Below, piece by piece: positions 51,210-58,972 of a stretch of DNA of 64,000 nucleotides (position 1 is its first letter; every line of letters starts with the position of its first letter). Below the pieces are notes generated by a model. That model saw only the letters and a list, made by a program, of their open reading frames with translations. It did not search any database and was not told the DNA's origin. The stretch is from Curtobacterium sp. 458. Its GTDB lineage: Bacteria > Actinomycetota > Actinomycetes > Actinomycetales > Microbacteriaceae. The translations under genes and the position numbers were made by a program. The DNA lies in the NCBI RefSeq assembly GCF_030406605.1, contig NZ_CP129104.1:1948799-2012798 (forward strand), written 5' to 3'.

Positions 51210-52724
51210 ATGGGATCCGACCCCAGCAGTACCGAGCAGCGACGTCGACTCCGTGTGAGCGACGTCACCGTGGTCGACAAGAGCATGATGCGCCGAGCCG
51301 TCGGCGGCATGGTGGTCGGCAACACGATGGAGTGGTACGACGTCGGGGTCTACGGGTACCTCGCCGTCACGATGGGGAAGGTCTTCCTGCCGACCGCGGA
51401 GCCCGCGGTGCAGATCCTCTTCAGCCTCGGCGTGTTCGCGGCGACGTACATCGCCAGGCCGCTCGGCGGGATCGTGTTCGGGCGGCTGGGCGACCGGCTC
51501 GGTCGGCAGCGCGTCCTCGCGACGACGCTCATCCTGATGGCGACCTCGACGTTCCTCATCGGCGCACTCCCCGCCTACGCGACCATCGGTGCCCTCGCGC
51601 CCGTCGTGCTCGTCGTGCTCAAGCTCCTGCAGGGCTTCTCGACCGGCGGTGAGTACGCCGGCGCGACGACGTTCGTCACCGAGTACGCCCCGGACCGCCG
51701 CCGTGGGTTCTTCGCGAGCATCCTCGACTTCGGCAGCTACATGGGCTTCGCGCTCGGTGCCACGGTGGTGACCGTGCTCCAGCTCACACTGGGCGACGCC
51801 ACGATGACGGCCTGGGGCTGGCGCGTGCCGTTCCTGCTCGCCGGGGTGATCGGCGTCGTGGCGATCTACTTCCGCCTGCGCATCGAGGAGTCGCCCGTCT
51901 TCCAGGCGACCCAGGCCGCGCAGGAGGCCTCCGCAGAAGCACGTGCCGACGCCACCGGTGACCGGCCGACGAGCGTGTTCGCCATGGTCCGCGACCACTG
52001 GCGCCCGATCCTCATCGCGGTGATGCTCGTCGCCGCGTCGAACACGGTCGGGTACGCGCTGACCTCGTACATGCCGACGTACCTCACCGACTCGCTCGGG
52101 TACTCCGCGCTCGACGGCACGCTCCTCACCATCCCCGTGCTCGTGCTGCTCGCCGTCATGCTGCCGCTGACCGGTCGGCTCTCGGACCGCCTCGGCCGCC
52201 GGGTCGTCATGTGGATCGGGGCCGCGACCACCGTGGTCCTCGTCGTCCCGGCGTTCCTGCTCATCGCCCACGGAGCGCAGTGGTCGACGCTGCTCGGTCT
52301 CGCCCTCCTCGCCCTCATGACCGCGCTCTGGGTCTCGAACCAGGCGGCGTCCCTCCCCGCGCTGTTCCCGACCTCGACGCGGTACGGGGCGATGGGGTTC
52401 GCGTACAACATCGCGATCGCGGTCTTCGGTGGGACGACCCCGCTGATCGTCCAGGCGCTGCTGACCTGGACGGGCGACCAGCTCGCGCCGGCGTACTTCC
52501 TCATGGCGATGAGCGCGCTCGGGGCCGTCGGGGTGTTCTGCATGAAGGAGTCGTCGCAGCGGCCGCTCCCGGGCTCGATGCCCGCGGTCGAGACGGAGGC
52601 CGAGGCGCACGAGCTCGTGCTGACGCAGGACACGAACCCGAACCTCGACCTCGGCGACCTGCCGTTCGCGGCCGCCGACGCCGTGCGTGCTGCTGAGGCA
52701 GCGCCGGAGCCCGCCGGGCGCTGA
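51210..52724 (+). CDS. MFS metabolite:H+ symporter (ProP/ShiA-like)
   Basis: A 504-residue transporter with twelve helices. The family marker GGMVVGNTMEWYDVGVYGYL opens helix 1; RPLGGIVFGRLGDRLGRQRV is motif A, and LQGFSTGGEYAGATTFVTEY lies in helix 4. Relatives move proline/betaine, alpha-ketoglutarate, citrate or shikimate with protons. AGAGAGG precedes the ATG; an in-frame ATG 38 codons earlier lies in non-conserved sequence. The 209 bp upstream hold no gene. Confidence 0.87.
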   Translation: MGSDPSSTEQRRRLRVSDVTVVDKSMMRRAVGGMVVGNTMEWYDVGVYGYLAVTMGKVFLPTAEPAVQILFSLGVFAATYIARPLGGIVFGRLGDRLGRQRVLATTLILMATSTFLIGALPAYATIGALAPVVLVVLKLLQGFSTGGEYAGATTFVTEYAPDRRRGFFASILDFGSYMGFALGATVVTVLQLTLGDATMTAWGWRVPFLLAGVIGVVAIYFRLRIEESPVFQATQAAQEASAEARADATGDRPTSVFAMVRDHWRPILIAVMLVAASNTVGYALTSYMPTYLTDSLGYSALDGTLLTIPVLVLLAVMLPLTGRLSDRLGRRVVMWIGAATTVVLVVPAFLLIAHGAQWSTLLGLALLALMTALWVSNQAASLPALFPTSTRYGAMGFAYNIAIAVFGGTTPLIVQALLTWTGDQLAPAYFLMAMSALGAVGVFCMKESSQRPLPGSMPAVETEAEAHELVLTQDTNPNLDLGDLPFAAADAVRAAEAAPEPAGR

Positions 52725-52750
52725 CGGGCGCCTCGCGGGGGCGTCGGGGG

Positions 52751-52915
52751 GTGACGCGGGGCGACGTGGGGGCCGCTGTCGAACGACGGCGCTGTCGTCG
52801 AACGACAGCGGCGCCGTCGCCCGTTGCACGCGCTGGCTGTCGCGGACGCGGGACTGCGACGCGGCCGCTGTCGGACGACGACCACCATGTCGTTCGACGA
52901 CGGGTCACTCGTCCG
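52751..52915. repeat. Cluster of TGTCGAACGAC-type inverted repeats
   Basis: GCTGTCGAACGAC, GCTGTCGTCGAACGACAGC, GCTGTCGGACGAC and TGTCGTTCGACGAC occur within 165 bp between the convergent MFS and CobW-like genes. The first two combine into an inverted repeat (GCCGCTGTCG with CGACAGCGGC). It may be a two-way terminator; the motif is distinct from the GGACGGGAGGC family. Confidence 0.7.
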
Positions 52916-52940
52916 TGCCCAGCGGAGTGCCGCCCCGGCC

Positions 52941-53993
52941 TCAGTCGCCCCGCTGCTCGTGCGACGGGTCGAGCGCGGGCCACACCGGGAACGGGTCCGC
53001 CCACGTGCGCCAGACCTCCGGTCCGGAGAGCACTTCGTCGGACGTGAGGAGCGCCGAGTCCAGTGCCCGCTCGATCCCGCGCACGTCGAGCCGTTCCCCG
53101 ACGAACCAGAGCGCCTGCCCGACCGGTGCGTCCGCGTCCCACGAGCGGTTCGCGGTGGGGTCGAGCGCGAGCATGGCGCCGAAGCTCGACCACGCCCCGA
53201 CGTGGTCCGGCCGGGAAGCGAGTCGGAAGAAGCCCTTCGACCGGAGCACCCGTCCGTTCACCCCGGGCGCGAGGTCCTCCGCGATCACGGTCGCCAGCCG
53301 GTCGGGGTGGAACGGGAACGGCTCGCGGTACCGCATCGTCACGAGGTCGTCCCCGACACCGCGTGGCGGGACGTCGAGGTCGGCACCCGACGAGAGCGCC
53401 CGCATCCACCCGGCACCGCCCGCGAGCAGCCGGGCAGCCCCGCCGTTCGAGACCGGGAGGTCGAGCGGGCCGCGGACCGCTCGTGCCGCGACGATGAGCG
53501 TGTGCGGCGCCATCCGGTGCAGCAGGGCGACGAGTGCACGTCGCCGACGCCCGGAGAGCGGTCCGAGCCGGTCCAGCGCGATCACCGTGGCGTACTCGAC
53601 GATCGACGCCACGCGCTCCGCAGCGACGAACGCGTCGTCCACATCGCTCCAGAGCAGGTTCGCGACCTCGTCGGCACGGAGGACGGCGACGACGTGTCGG
53701 AGGACGCGGTCGTCCCCCGTCTCGGACCGCGCCGCGTTCGCGAGCATCATGCCGACGGCGCGGACGTCGGTGCCGGCGGCGAGGGAGACGACGAGCCCGT
53801 GGTCAGCGTCCGGCCCGCAGGTCCGGTCCAGTTGATCGACGCGTTCGGCCACTGCCCGAGCGACGGGGAGCGCAGTGCCGTGCACGCGCATCCGGTGGGC
53901 GCGGGTCCTGCCGTCGCCGACCAGGCGCGCGGCGAGTTCGTCGGCGTCGGAGTCGTGCAGGGCGGAGACGAGGGTGATGGCGGCGGGACGCAT
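52941..53993 (-). CDS. CobW-like protein lacking a P-loop
   Basis: A 350-residue protein whose C-terminal part matches CobW/COG0523 proteins: [20 protein letters not shown] (about residue 255) and a typical last beta-sheet. The N-terminus aligns with the CobW start, but the GTP-binding loop is replaced ([19 protein letters not shown] where GxxGxGKT is expected). There is also no CxCC metal motif, so GTPase activity is doubtful. ATG is 7 nt after TACAGT. It is divergent from a cysteine-free L36 gene with a Zur-like box between, so a zinc-starvation role is likely. Confidence 0.78.
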   Translation of the reverse strand: MRPAAITLVSALHDSDADELAARLVGDGRTRAHRMRVHGTALPVARAVAERVDQLDRTCGPDADHGLVVSLAAGTDVRAVGMMLANAARSETGDDRVLRHVVAVLRADEVANLLWSDVDDAFVAAERVASIVEYATVIALDRLGPLSGRRRRALVALLHRMAPHTLIVAARAVRGPLDLPVSNGGAARLLAGGAGWMRALSSGADLDVPPRGVGDDLVTMRYREPFPFHPDRLATVIAEDLAPGVNGRVLRSKGFFRLASRPDHVGAWSSFGAMLALDPTANRSWDADAPVGQALWFVGERLDVRGIERALDSALLTSDEVLSGPEVWRTWADPFPVWPALDPSHEQRGD

Positions 53994-54008
53994 GTGCGGT
54001 ACTGTACA

Positions 54009-54023
54009 TGAGAACAGTTATCA
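54009..54023. promoter_or_regulatory. Zur-type operator between cobW-like gene and rpmJ
   Basis: TGAGAACAGTTATCA is a 15-bp palindrome (TGAnAAC-n-GTTnTCA) of the Fur/Zur class. The overlapping TACTGT (54000-54005, plus) and TACAGT (54006-54001, minus) -10 boxes of the two genes adjoin it, so one bound dimer could shut both promoters. Confidence 0.78.
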
Positions 54024-54039
54024 ACTAGGAGGTCCGGCA

Positions 54040-54162
54040 GTGAAGGTCCGCAACTCGCTCAAGGCACTGAAGAAGATCCCCGGCTCGCAGGTGGTGCGCC
54101 GCCGGGGCCGCGTCTACGTCATCAACAAGCAGAACCCGCGGTGGAACACCCGGCAGGGCTGA
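54040..54162 (+). CDS. rpmJ: Ribosomal protein L36, cysteine-free (zinc-independent) form
   Basis: A 40-residue protein, [20 protein letters not shown] then [20 protein letters not shown], with none of the four zinc ligands of the usual L36. Such C-minus paralogues replace the zinc form in the ribosome during zinc starvation and are controlled by Zur. The GTG start follows an excellent TAGGAGG. The Zur-like box lies 17 bp upstream of the start. Confidence 0.93.
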   Translation: MKVRNSLKALKKIPGSQVVRRRGRVYVINKQNPRWNTRQG

Positions 54163-54190
54163 CACCGGCGCCCGTCCGTAGGGTGGCACC

Positions 54191-54847
54191 ATGCGACTGC
54201 TGCTCATCCGCCACGGCCAGACCCCCGCGAACGTGCACGGCATCCTCGACGCCGAGGTGCCCGGCCCCGGACTCACCGACCTCGGGCGGCAACAGGCCGA
54301 GGCGCTCCCGGCGGCACTCGCCGACCGCGGCATCGAGCGGCTCTTCGTCTCGACGATGGTCCGGACGCAACTGACCGCGGCACCGCTCGCCGCCGCGCTC
54401 GGCCTCGAGCCCGAGGTGCTGGACGGCCTCCGTGAGATCGAGGCCGGGGACACCCAGGGCAAGAGCGACAAGGTGTCCGTGCAGACCTACATCGCGACCG
54501 TGCACGGATGGTCGCAGGGCGACCGCGAGAGCCGCATGCCCGGCGCGGAGAGCGGCACCGAGTTCTTCGCGCGCTACGAGGACGCAGTCCGCCGGATCGA
54601 GTCGTCCGGGGTCGAGGTCGCGGCGGCGGTCAGCCACGGCGCCGCCATCCGGACGTGGGCGAGCGCGGTCGCGCAGAACACGCCGGACGAGTTCGGCACG
54701 AAGCGGCACCTGGAGAACACCGGGATCGTCGAGCTCGAGGGCTCGTTCGACGACGGCTGGCGCCTGGTCGACTGGGAGGGCGAGCCCGTCGGCGGCGAGG
54801 ACCTCATCGACCGGACCGCGCAGGACCCGACGGGCGAGCGCTTCTGA
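54191..54847 (+). CDS. Histidine phosphatase superfamily protein
   Basis: A 218-residue phosphoglycerate-mutase-like phosphatase with catalytic RHGQT at residues 7-11, second arginine in STMVRTQLTA, acid/base-region GLREIEAGD and the second histidine in VSHGAAIRTW. Substrate is unknown; the group includes phosphoserine, alpha-ribazole and broad phosphatases. ATG lies 6 nt after TAGGGT, so a leaderless mRNA is likely. A complex hairpin region follows. Confidence 0.85.
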   Translation: MRLLLIRHGQTPANVHGILDAEVPGPGLTDLGRQQAEALPAALADRGIERLFVSTMVRTQLTAAPLAAALGLEPEVLDGLREIEAGDTQGKSDKVSVQTYIATVHGWSQGDRESRMPGAESGTEFFARYEDAVRRIESSGVEVAAAVSHGAAIRTWASAVAQNTPDEFGTKRHLENTGIVELEGSFDDGWRLVDWEGEPVGGEDLIDRTAQDPTGERF

Positions 54848-54870
54848 CGGACGCGCCGCGCGACGCGACG

Positions 54871-54976
54871 ACGGACTGGCGCGCCCCGCTGGTTGGCAAC
54901 GCGAAGCGTTGCGCGGGGCGCGCCGACCGAGCCTGCGAGGGAGGGGGTACCAGCTGGTACCGGGCCTCCAGTCCGT
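54871..54976. repeat. Nested hairpin element between convergent genes
   Basis: ACGGACTGG (54871-54879) and CCAGTCCGT (54968-54976) are complementary ends. Inside, GGCGCGCCCCGC (54878-54889) pairs with GCGGGGCGCGCC (54913-54924). Within that, GCAACGC-GAA-GCGTTGC (54896-54912) forms a further stem, and a separate 16-bp palindrome GGTACCAGCTGGTACC lies at 54946-54961. It separates the phosphatase and glpD 3' ends. Confidence 0.8.
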
Positions 54977-54992
54977 TCTGTGGTCGCGTGGA

Positions 54993-56735
54993 CTACGCGG
55001 GCTGCGCCGCCGTGTGCAGCGGCACGATGACGCCGTGCGATTCACGCAGCACGTCGAGCGTGCGCTGCACCTCGTCGCCGCGCTCCTCCGCGGTCCAGCC
55101 GAGGGTGTCGGCGAGGACGTCGGCGAGCTCGTCGAGCAGGTCGATCGTGACCCCGCCCACGAACGCGAGGTTCGTGCGACGCAGCACCACGTCGACCAGG
55201 TGCACGGCCTGCTCGTGCTCGGCGAAGTACGCGACCTCCGCACGGGTGAGCTTCGGGTCGGACTCGAGCGGCTCGACCGGGCCGTCGGTGAGGACGTCCA
55301 CGACCTCCGCGGCGCGGGTGCCGTAACGCTCGAGCAGGCCCTCGACGAGGGCGGCGTCGAGGCCGTCACGGTGCGACTTCACCCAGAGGGCGCGCTGCGC
55401 GTCGGTGGTCGGGAAGTCCTTGCCGCCGCCGATCGGCATGCCGGTGGTGTCGACCTTCCGGGCGGCGCCGAGCTTGGTCGTGGCCTCGGTGGAGAGGTGC
55501 GCGGCGAGGGCACGGAACGTCGTCCACTTGCCGCCGACGAGCGACAGCACGGTCGACGAGGGCAGGCCGGCGATCGGGGTGTCGACGATCCGGTAGTCGC
55601 GGGACACGAAGCCGGGGGCGGTGTCCTCGTGGCGGGGGAGCGGGCGGATGCCCGAGTACCGGTACACGATGTGGTCTCGGGTGAGCTCGATCTGCGGGAA
55701 GACGTGCTTGACGAGGCCGAAGAAGTAGTCGACCTCCTCCTCGGTGCAGACGGCCGGCTGCGACGGGTCGGCGTCGATGTCGGTCGTGCCGATGAGGACC
55801 CGGCCCTTGAGCGGGTAGATGAGCACGATGCGGCCGTCGTTGTTCTCGAAGAACAGCTCGCGGCTCTTGGTGGCCTCGAGGAGCTCGTCGTTGTGCACGA
55901 CGATGTGGGAGCCCTTCGTGCCGCCCATGAACTTCGTCTCGCCGCCGAACGCCTCGTTGGTGAGGTCGGTCCAGGGGCCCGACGCGTTGATCACGACGTC
56001 GGCGGTGAAGGTGAACTCCGAACCGGTCTCCCGGTCGCGGAGCAGGACGCCGCCGTCGCGGGTCCCGGCGGCCTCGACGTAGTTGACCGCGCGGGCCGTC
56101 GCTGCCGAGCCCGTCCCGGTACCCGCGGCGAGGCCGTCCTTGAGGACGTCGAGCGCGAGGCGCTCCGGCTCGTGCACGGAGGCGTCGTAGTAGGTGCCCG
56201 TGTACTTGAGGTCCTTGTTGAGCGCCGGCATGTCCGCGAGGGCCGCCTTCTTCGTGAGGAAGCGGTGCTTCGGCACCGAACCGCCGTCGCGCGAGAACGA
56301 GTCGTAGATCGTCATGCCGATCTTGATGAGCGCTGCGCCGCGCTCCTTCGTCGAGCGCTGCTTGTGCGTGAGCATCCGCAGCGGGGCGTTCATGATGCCG
56401 GAGAACGTCGAGAAGATCGGCATCGTCGTCTGCAGCGGCTTGACGTAGTGCGGGGCGATGCGGATGAGGCCGTTGCGCTCCTGCACGCTCTCGCGGACGA
56501 GGCGGAACTCGCCGTTCTCGAGGTAGCGGATGCCGCCGTGGATCATGTGGCTCGAGGCGGCCGAGGCGCCGCTCGCGTAGTCGCCGCGCTCGACGAGCGC
56601 GACGTCGACACCCTGCAGGGCGAGGTCGCGGAAGGTGGCGATGCCGTTGATGCCACCACCGACGATGAGGACCTGGGCGTTGGGGCGCTCCGTGAGGGCG
56701 CTCACCGTGTTCCGGGGCTGCGTCTTCTTCGACAT
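54993..56735 (-). CDS. glpD: FAD-dependent glycerol-3-phosphate dehydrogenase
   Basis: A 580-residue flavoenzyme with the FAD-binding start LIVGGGINGIATFRDLALQG (residues 23-42), then VERGDYASGASAASSHMIHG, the catalytic region IRPLPRHEDTAPGFVSRDY and a C-terminal GlpD domain with LVGGKWTTFRALA. It oxidises glycerol-3-phosphate to dihydroxyacetone phosphate at the membrane. AAGGAAG precedes the ATG. Divergent from a SorC regulator, with two palindromes TGCACG-N2-CGTGCA between them. Confidence 0.93.
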   Translation of the reverse strand: MSKKTQPRNTVSALTERPNAQVLIVGGGINGIATFRDLALQGVDVALVERGDYASGASAASSHMIHGGIRYLENGEFRLVRESVQERNGLIRIAPHYVKPLQTTMPIFSTFSGIMNAPLRMLTHKQRSTKERGAALIKIGMTIYDSFSRDGGSVPKHRFLTKKAALADMPALNKDLKYTGTYYDASVHEPERLALDVLKDGLAAGTGTGSAATARAVNYVEAAGTRDGGVLLRDRETGSEFTFTADVVINASGPWTDLTNEAFGGETKFMGGTKGSHIVVHNDELLEATKSRELFFENNDGRIVLIYPLKGRVLIGTTDIDADPSQPAVCTEEEVDYFFGLVKHVFPQIELTRDHIVYRYSGIRPLPRHEDTAPGFVSRDYRIVDTPIAGLPSSTVLSLVGGKWTTFRALAAHLSTEATTKLGAARKVDTTGMPIGGGKDFPTTDAQRALWVKSHRDGLDAALVEGLLERYGTRAAEVVDVLTDGPVEPLESDPKLTRAEVAYFAEHEQAVHLVDVVLRRTNLAFVGGVTIDLLDELADVLADTLGWTAEERGDEVQRTLDVLRESHGVIVPLHTAAQPA

Positions 56736-56807
56736 GTGTCGCTTCCTTGGTCGATCGGTTGGTTCGGGATCGATGGTGCTCCTGGGTGGGAGGCTGGGCA
56801 ACTTGCG

Positions 56808-56821
56808 TGCACGAACGTGCA
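56808..56821. promoter_or_regulatory. Candidate SorC operator A (glpD side)
   Basis: TGCACGAACGTGCA: perfect 6-bp arms around two bases, 73 bp upstream of glpD. A second copy with identical arms lies 75 bp away, so a looped tetramer, usual for SorC proteins, is plausible. Confidence 0.75.
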
Positions 56822-56882
56822 GCACATGTGTCGTGGTCGCTCGCGACCCGGCCGGGAGGCGCGACAGGGGTTGCAGAGGCCG

Positions 56883-56896
56883 TGCACGTCCGTGCA
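56883..56896. promoter_or_regulatory. Candidate SorC operator B (regulator side)
   Basis: TGCACGTCCGTGCA: identical arms to operator A around different central bases, 29 bp before the regulator start. A smaller inverted repeat GTTGC-GGT-GCAAC (56899-56911) follows. Confidence 0.75.
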
Positions 56897-56924
56897 TGGT
56901 TGCGGTGCAACAGATCGGAGCACC

Positions 56925-57887
56925 ATGAGCGATGCCGCCCAGCCCGTGCGCACCCAGCAGGCGCTGCGCGCCGCGCACCTGTACTACCTGCAGGACCTCA
57001 CGATGGACGCCATCGCGGACGAGCTCGGGACGTCCAGGTCGTCGGTGTCGCGGCTGCTGAAGTACGCGCGGGACACCGGTCTGGTGGACATCCAGATCCG
57101 GTCGCCCCTCGACCAGGCGGCCGCGCTCAGCCGGTCGATCCGGTCCCGCTTCGGGGTGCACGCGCACGTCGTCCCGGTGCCCGACCACACGAGCGACGTC
57201 GACCGTCTGGAGCGGGTCGCGCTGTCCGCCGCCCGGATCCTCACGCAGTACATCGACTCGAACATGGTCATCGGCATCTCGTGGGGTTCGACGGTGAGCG
57301 CGGTCAGCCGGTACCTCGTGCCGAAGACGACGCACGGGTCGACGATCGTGCAGGTGAACGGCGCCGCGAACACCCGCACGACGGGCATCGTCTACGCGTC
57401 CGAGATCCTCCGCAGGTTCGGGGAGGCGTACGGCGCCTTCGTGCAGCAGTTCCCGGTGCCGGCGTTCTTCGACGACCCCGCGACGAAGGAGATGCTGTTC
57501 AAGGAGCGGTCGATCCGCCGCGTGCTCGACCTGCACGAGCGCATGGACCTCGTCGTCTTCGGCGTCGGTGCGCCGCAGGCCCCGGTGCCGTCGCACGTGT
57601 ACTCCGGCGGCTACCTCGACCCGGCGGACCAACAGGAGCTCGTGCGCGCCAAGGTCGTCGGCGACGTCTCGACCGTGTTCTACCGGGCGGACGGCTCGTG
57701 GAAGGACATCGGCGTCAACGCGCGGGCCGGCGGACCGGACCTCGACACGATCAAGCACGCTCCGCGGCGGGTGTGCGTCGTGGCCGGTCGGTCGAAGGCC
57801 GCCTCGCTCCGTGGCGCCCTGGCGGCGGGCCTCGTGACGGACCTCATCATCGACGAGAGCATCGGGCAGGCCATCCTGCAGCCGTGA
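56925..57887 (+). CDS. SorC-family regulator of glpD
   Basis: A 320-residue regulator with helix-turn-helix YYLQDLTMDAIADELGTSRS (about residues 20-39) then SVSRLLKYARDTGLV, and a SorC effector domain (VIGISWGSTVSAVSRYLVPK; VQVNGAANTRTTG; FGVGAPQAPVPSHVYSGGYL). It is divergent from glpD and flanked by twin palindromes. Glycerol-3-phosphate or a related phosphosugar is the natural effector guess. GGAG lies just before the ATG. Confidence 0.88.
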   Translation: MSDAAQPVRTQQALRAAHLYYLQDLTMDAIADELGTSRSSVSRLLKYARDTGLVDIQIRSPLDQAAALSRSIRSRFGVHAHVVPVPDHTSDVDRLERVALSAARILTQYIDSNMVIGISWGSTVSAVSRYLVPKTTHGSTIVQVNGAANTRTTGIVYASEILRRFGEAYGAFVQQFPVPAFFDDPATKEMLFKERSIRRVLDLHERMDLVVFGVGAPQAPVPSHVYSGGYLDPADQQELVRAKVVGDVSTVFYRADGSWKDIGVNARAGGPDLDTIKHAPRRVCVVAGRSKAASLRGALAAGLVTDLIIDESIGQAILQP

Positions 57888-57960
57888 CACCGCCGCGGTG
57901 ACCAGCCGTTTGTCCGCATCGCGCGGGGCGATGTCGGTGGTGCCCCGTAGGTTCGGTGTC

Positions 57961-58944
57961 ATGGTGCCCAGGAGCGAGACCACCCCGTCGCAGACGGCGT
58001 CCTCGGTCGTGCCGCGGTCCTTCCGGCGGCTCATCGGTCACGACGTCGACGAGGCGATGGCCTTCTTCGGCGACGGCTACGACTTCCGCGCGCCCCGGGT
58101 CCGGCGGACGCACCAGCAGACCCCGTGGGACTTCGCGGGCGTCGGCGACGACCGGATGTCGCTCCGTTCGTCACGGCTCGGCGTGGACCTCCAGACCGAG
58201 AGCATGACCGACGATGCCTTCCTCGTCGCCTGGATGCGTTCGGGGTCGAGCACGATCACCTTCGGTGGCGAGTCGGTCGACCTCGAAGCCGGCGTGCCGA
58301 TCGTCCTGCCGTTCGGGTCGCCCTACCTGCTGCACCACCGCGACATCGCGCTCAACCTCGTCCACCTCGACCGCGACTTCGTCCGGTCCGTGGTCGGCGA
58401 CGACGACTTCGCGTTCGAGCCGCTGCGGCGTCCCACGGCCGAGGGGCGACGCATCTGGCAGGACACCGTCCGGGCGCACTCGTCGCGGTGGCTCGACGTG
58501 GGCAACGACGTCGGGCCGGTCGAGCAGCGCGACATCGCCGAGGCGTTCGTCCGGGCTGCGGTCGCCGCGTTCCCCGAGCGCAGCCGCTTCCGGGCCGCCG
58601 TCACCGGGACGGGGCCCGAGCACGACCGGCTCCGGCGGGCGCTCGAGTTCGTGCACGACCACGCGCGCGAGCCGATCGGGACGCCCGAGATCGCCGCGGC
58701 CTCGGGGCTCAGCCCCCGCGGTCTGCAGCAGTCGCTCAAGCGCAACCTCGGGCAGACGCCGGGCGACGTGCTGCGCGCAGCCCGACTCGACGGCGCACGG
58801 ACCGACCTGCTCCGCGGGGCCCCGGACGGCACCACCGTCGCCGAGATCGCCCGCAACTGGGGCTTCGGCCACCTCGGTCGGTTCTCGGCGTCCTACCGGT
58901 CGCGGTTCGGCGAGTTGCCCAGTGCGTCGCTCCGAGCCGGCTGA
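57961..58944 (+). CDS. AraC-family transcriptional regulator
   Basis: A 327-residue protein with a cupin-like N-terminal domain (VAWMRSGSSTITFGGESVDL; VPIVLPFGSPYLLHHRDIAL) and a C-terminal AraC DNA-binding domain with two helix-turn-helices (IGTPEIAAASGLSPRGLQQS; VAEIARNWGFGHLGRFSASY). ATG at 57961 follows TAGGTT by 7 nt; an in-frame ATG at 57898 lies upstream of that box. It reads in the same direction as the GlcD-like oxidase gene 28 bp downstream, which may be its target. Confidence 0.86.
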   Translation: MVPRSETTPSQTASSVVPRSFRRLIGHDVDEAMAFFGDGYDFRAPRVRRTHQQTPWDFAGVGDDRMSLRSSRLGVDLQTESMTDDAFLVAWMRSGSSTITFGGESVDLEAGVPIVLPFGSPYLLHHRDIALNLVHLDRDFVRSVVGDDDFAFEPLRRPTAEGRRIWQDTVRAHSSRWLDVGNDVGPVEQRDIAEAFVRAAVAAFPERSRFRAAVTGTGPEHDRLRRALEFVHDHAREPIGTPEIAAASGLSPRGLQQSLKRNLGQTPGDVLRAARLDGARTDLLRGAPDGTTVAEIARNWGFGHLGRFSASYRSRFGELPSASLRAG

Positions 58945-58972
58945 CCCGACCGTCCCCGGTAGCGTGCGGGGC

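Noticed and set aside
49320..52829. A 1,169-codon open frame on the minus strand
   Set aside because: It is antisense to the SorC and MFS genes, with arginine-rich low-complexity translation; the plus-strand genes have clear family motifs.
54871..54976. A tRNA or structured RNA gene in the phosphatase-glpD gap
   Set aside because: The nested stems do not form a cloverleaf, there is no CCA end or TpsiC-like GTTCGA arm, and the outer sequence belongs to the hairpin repeat family.
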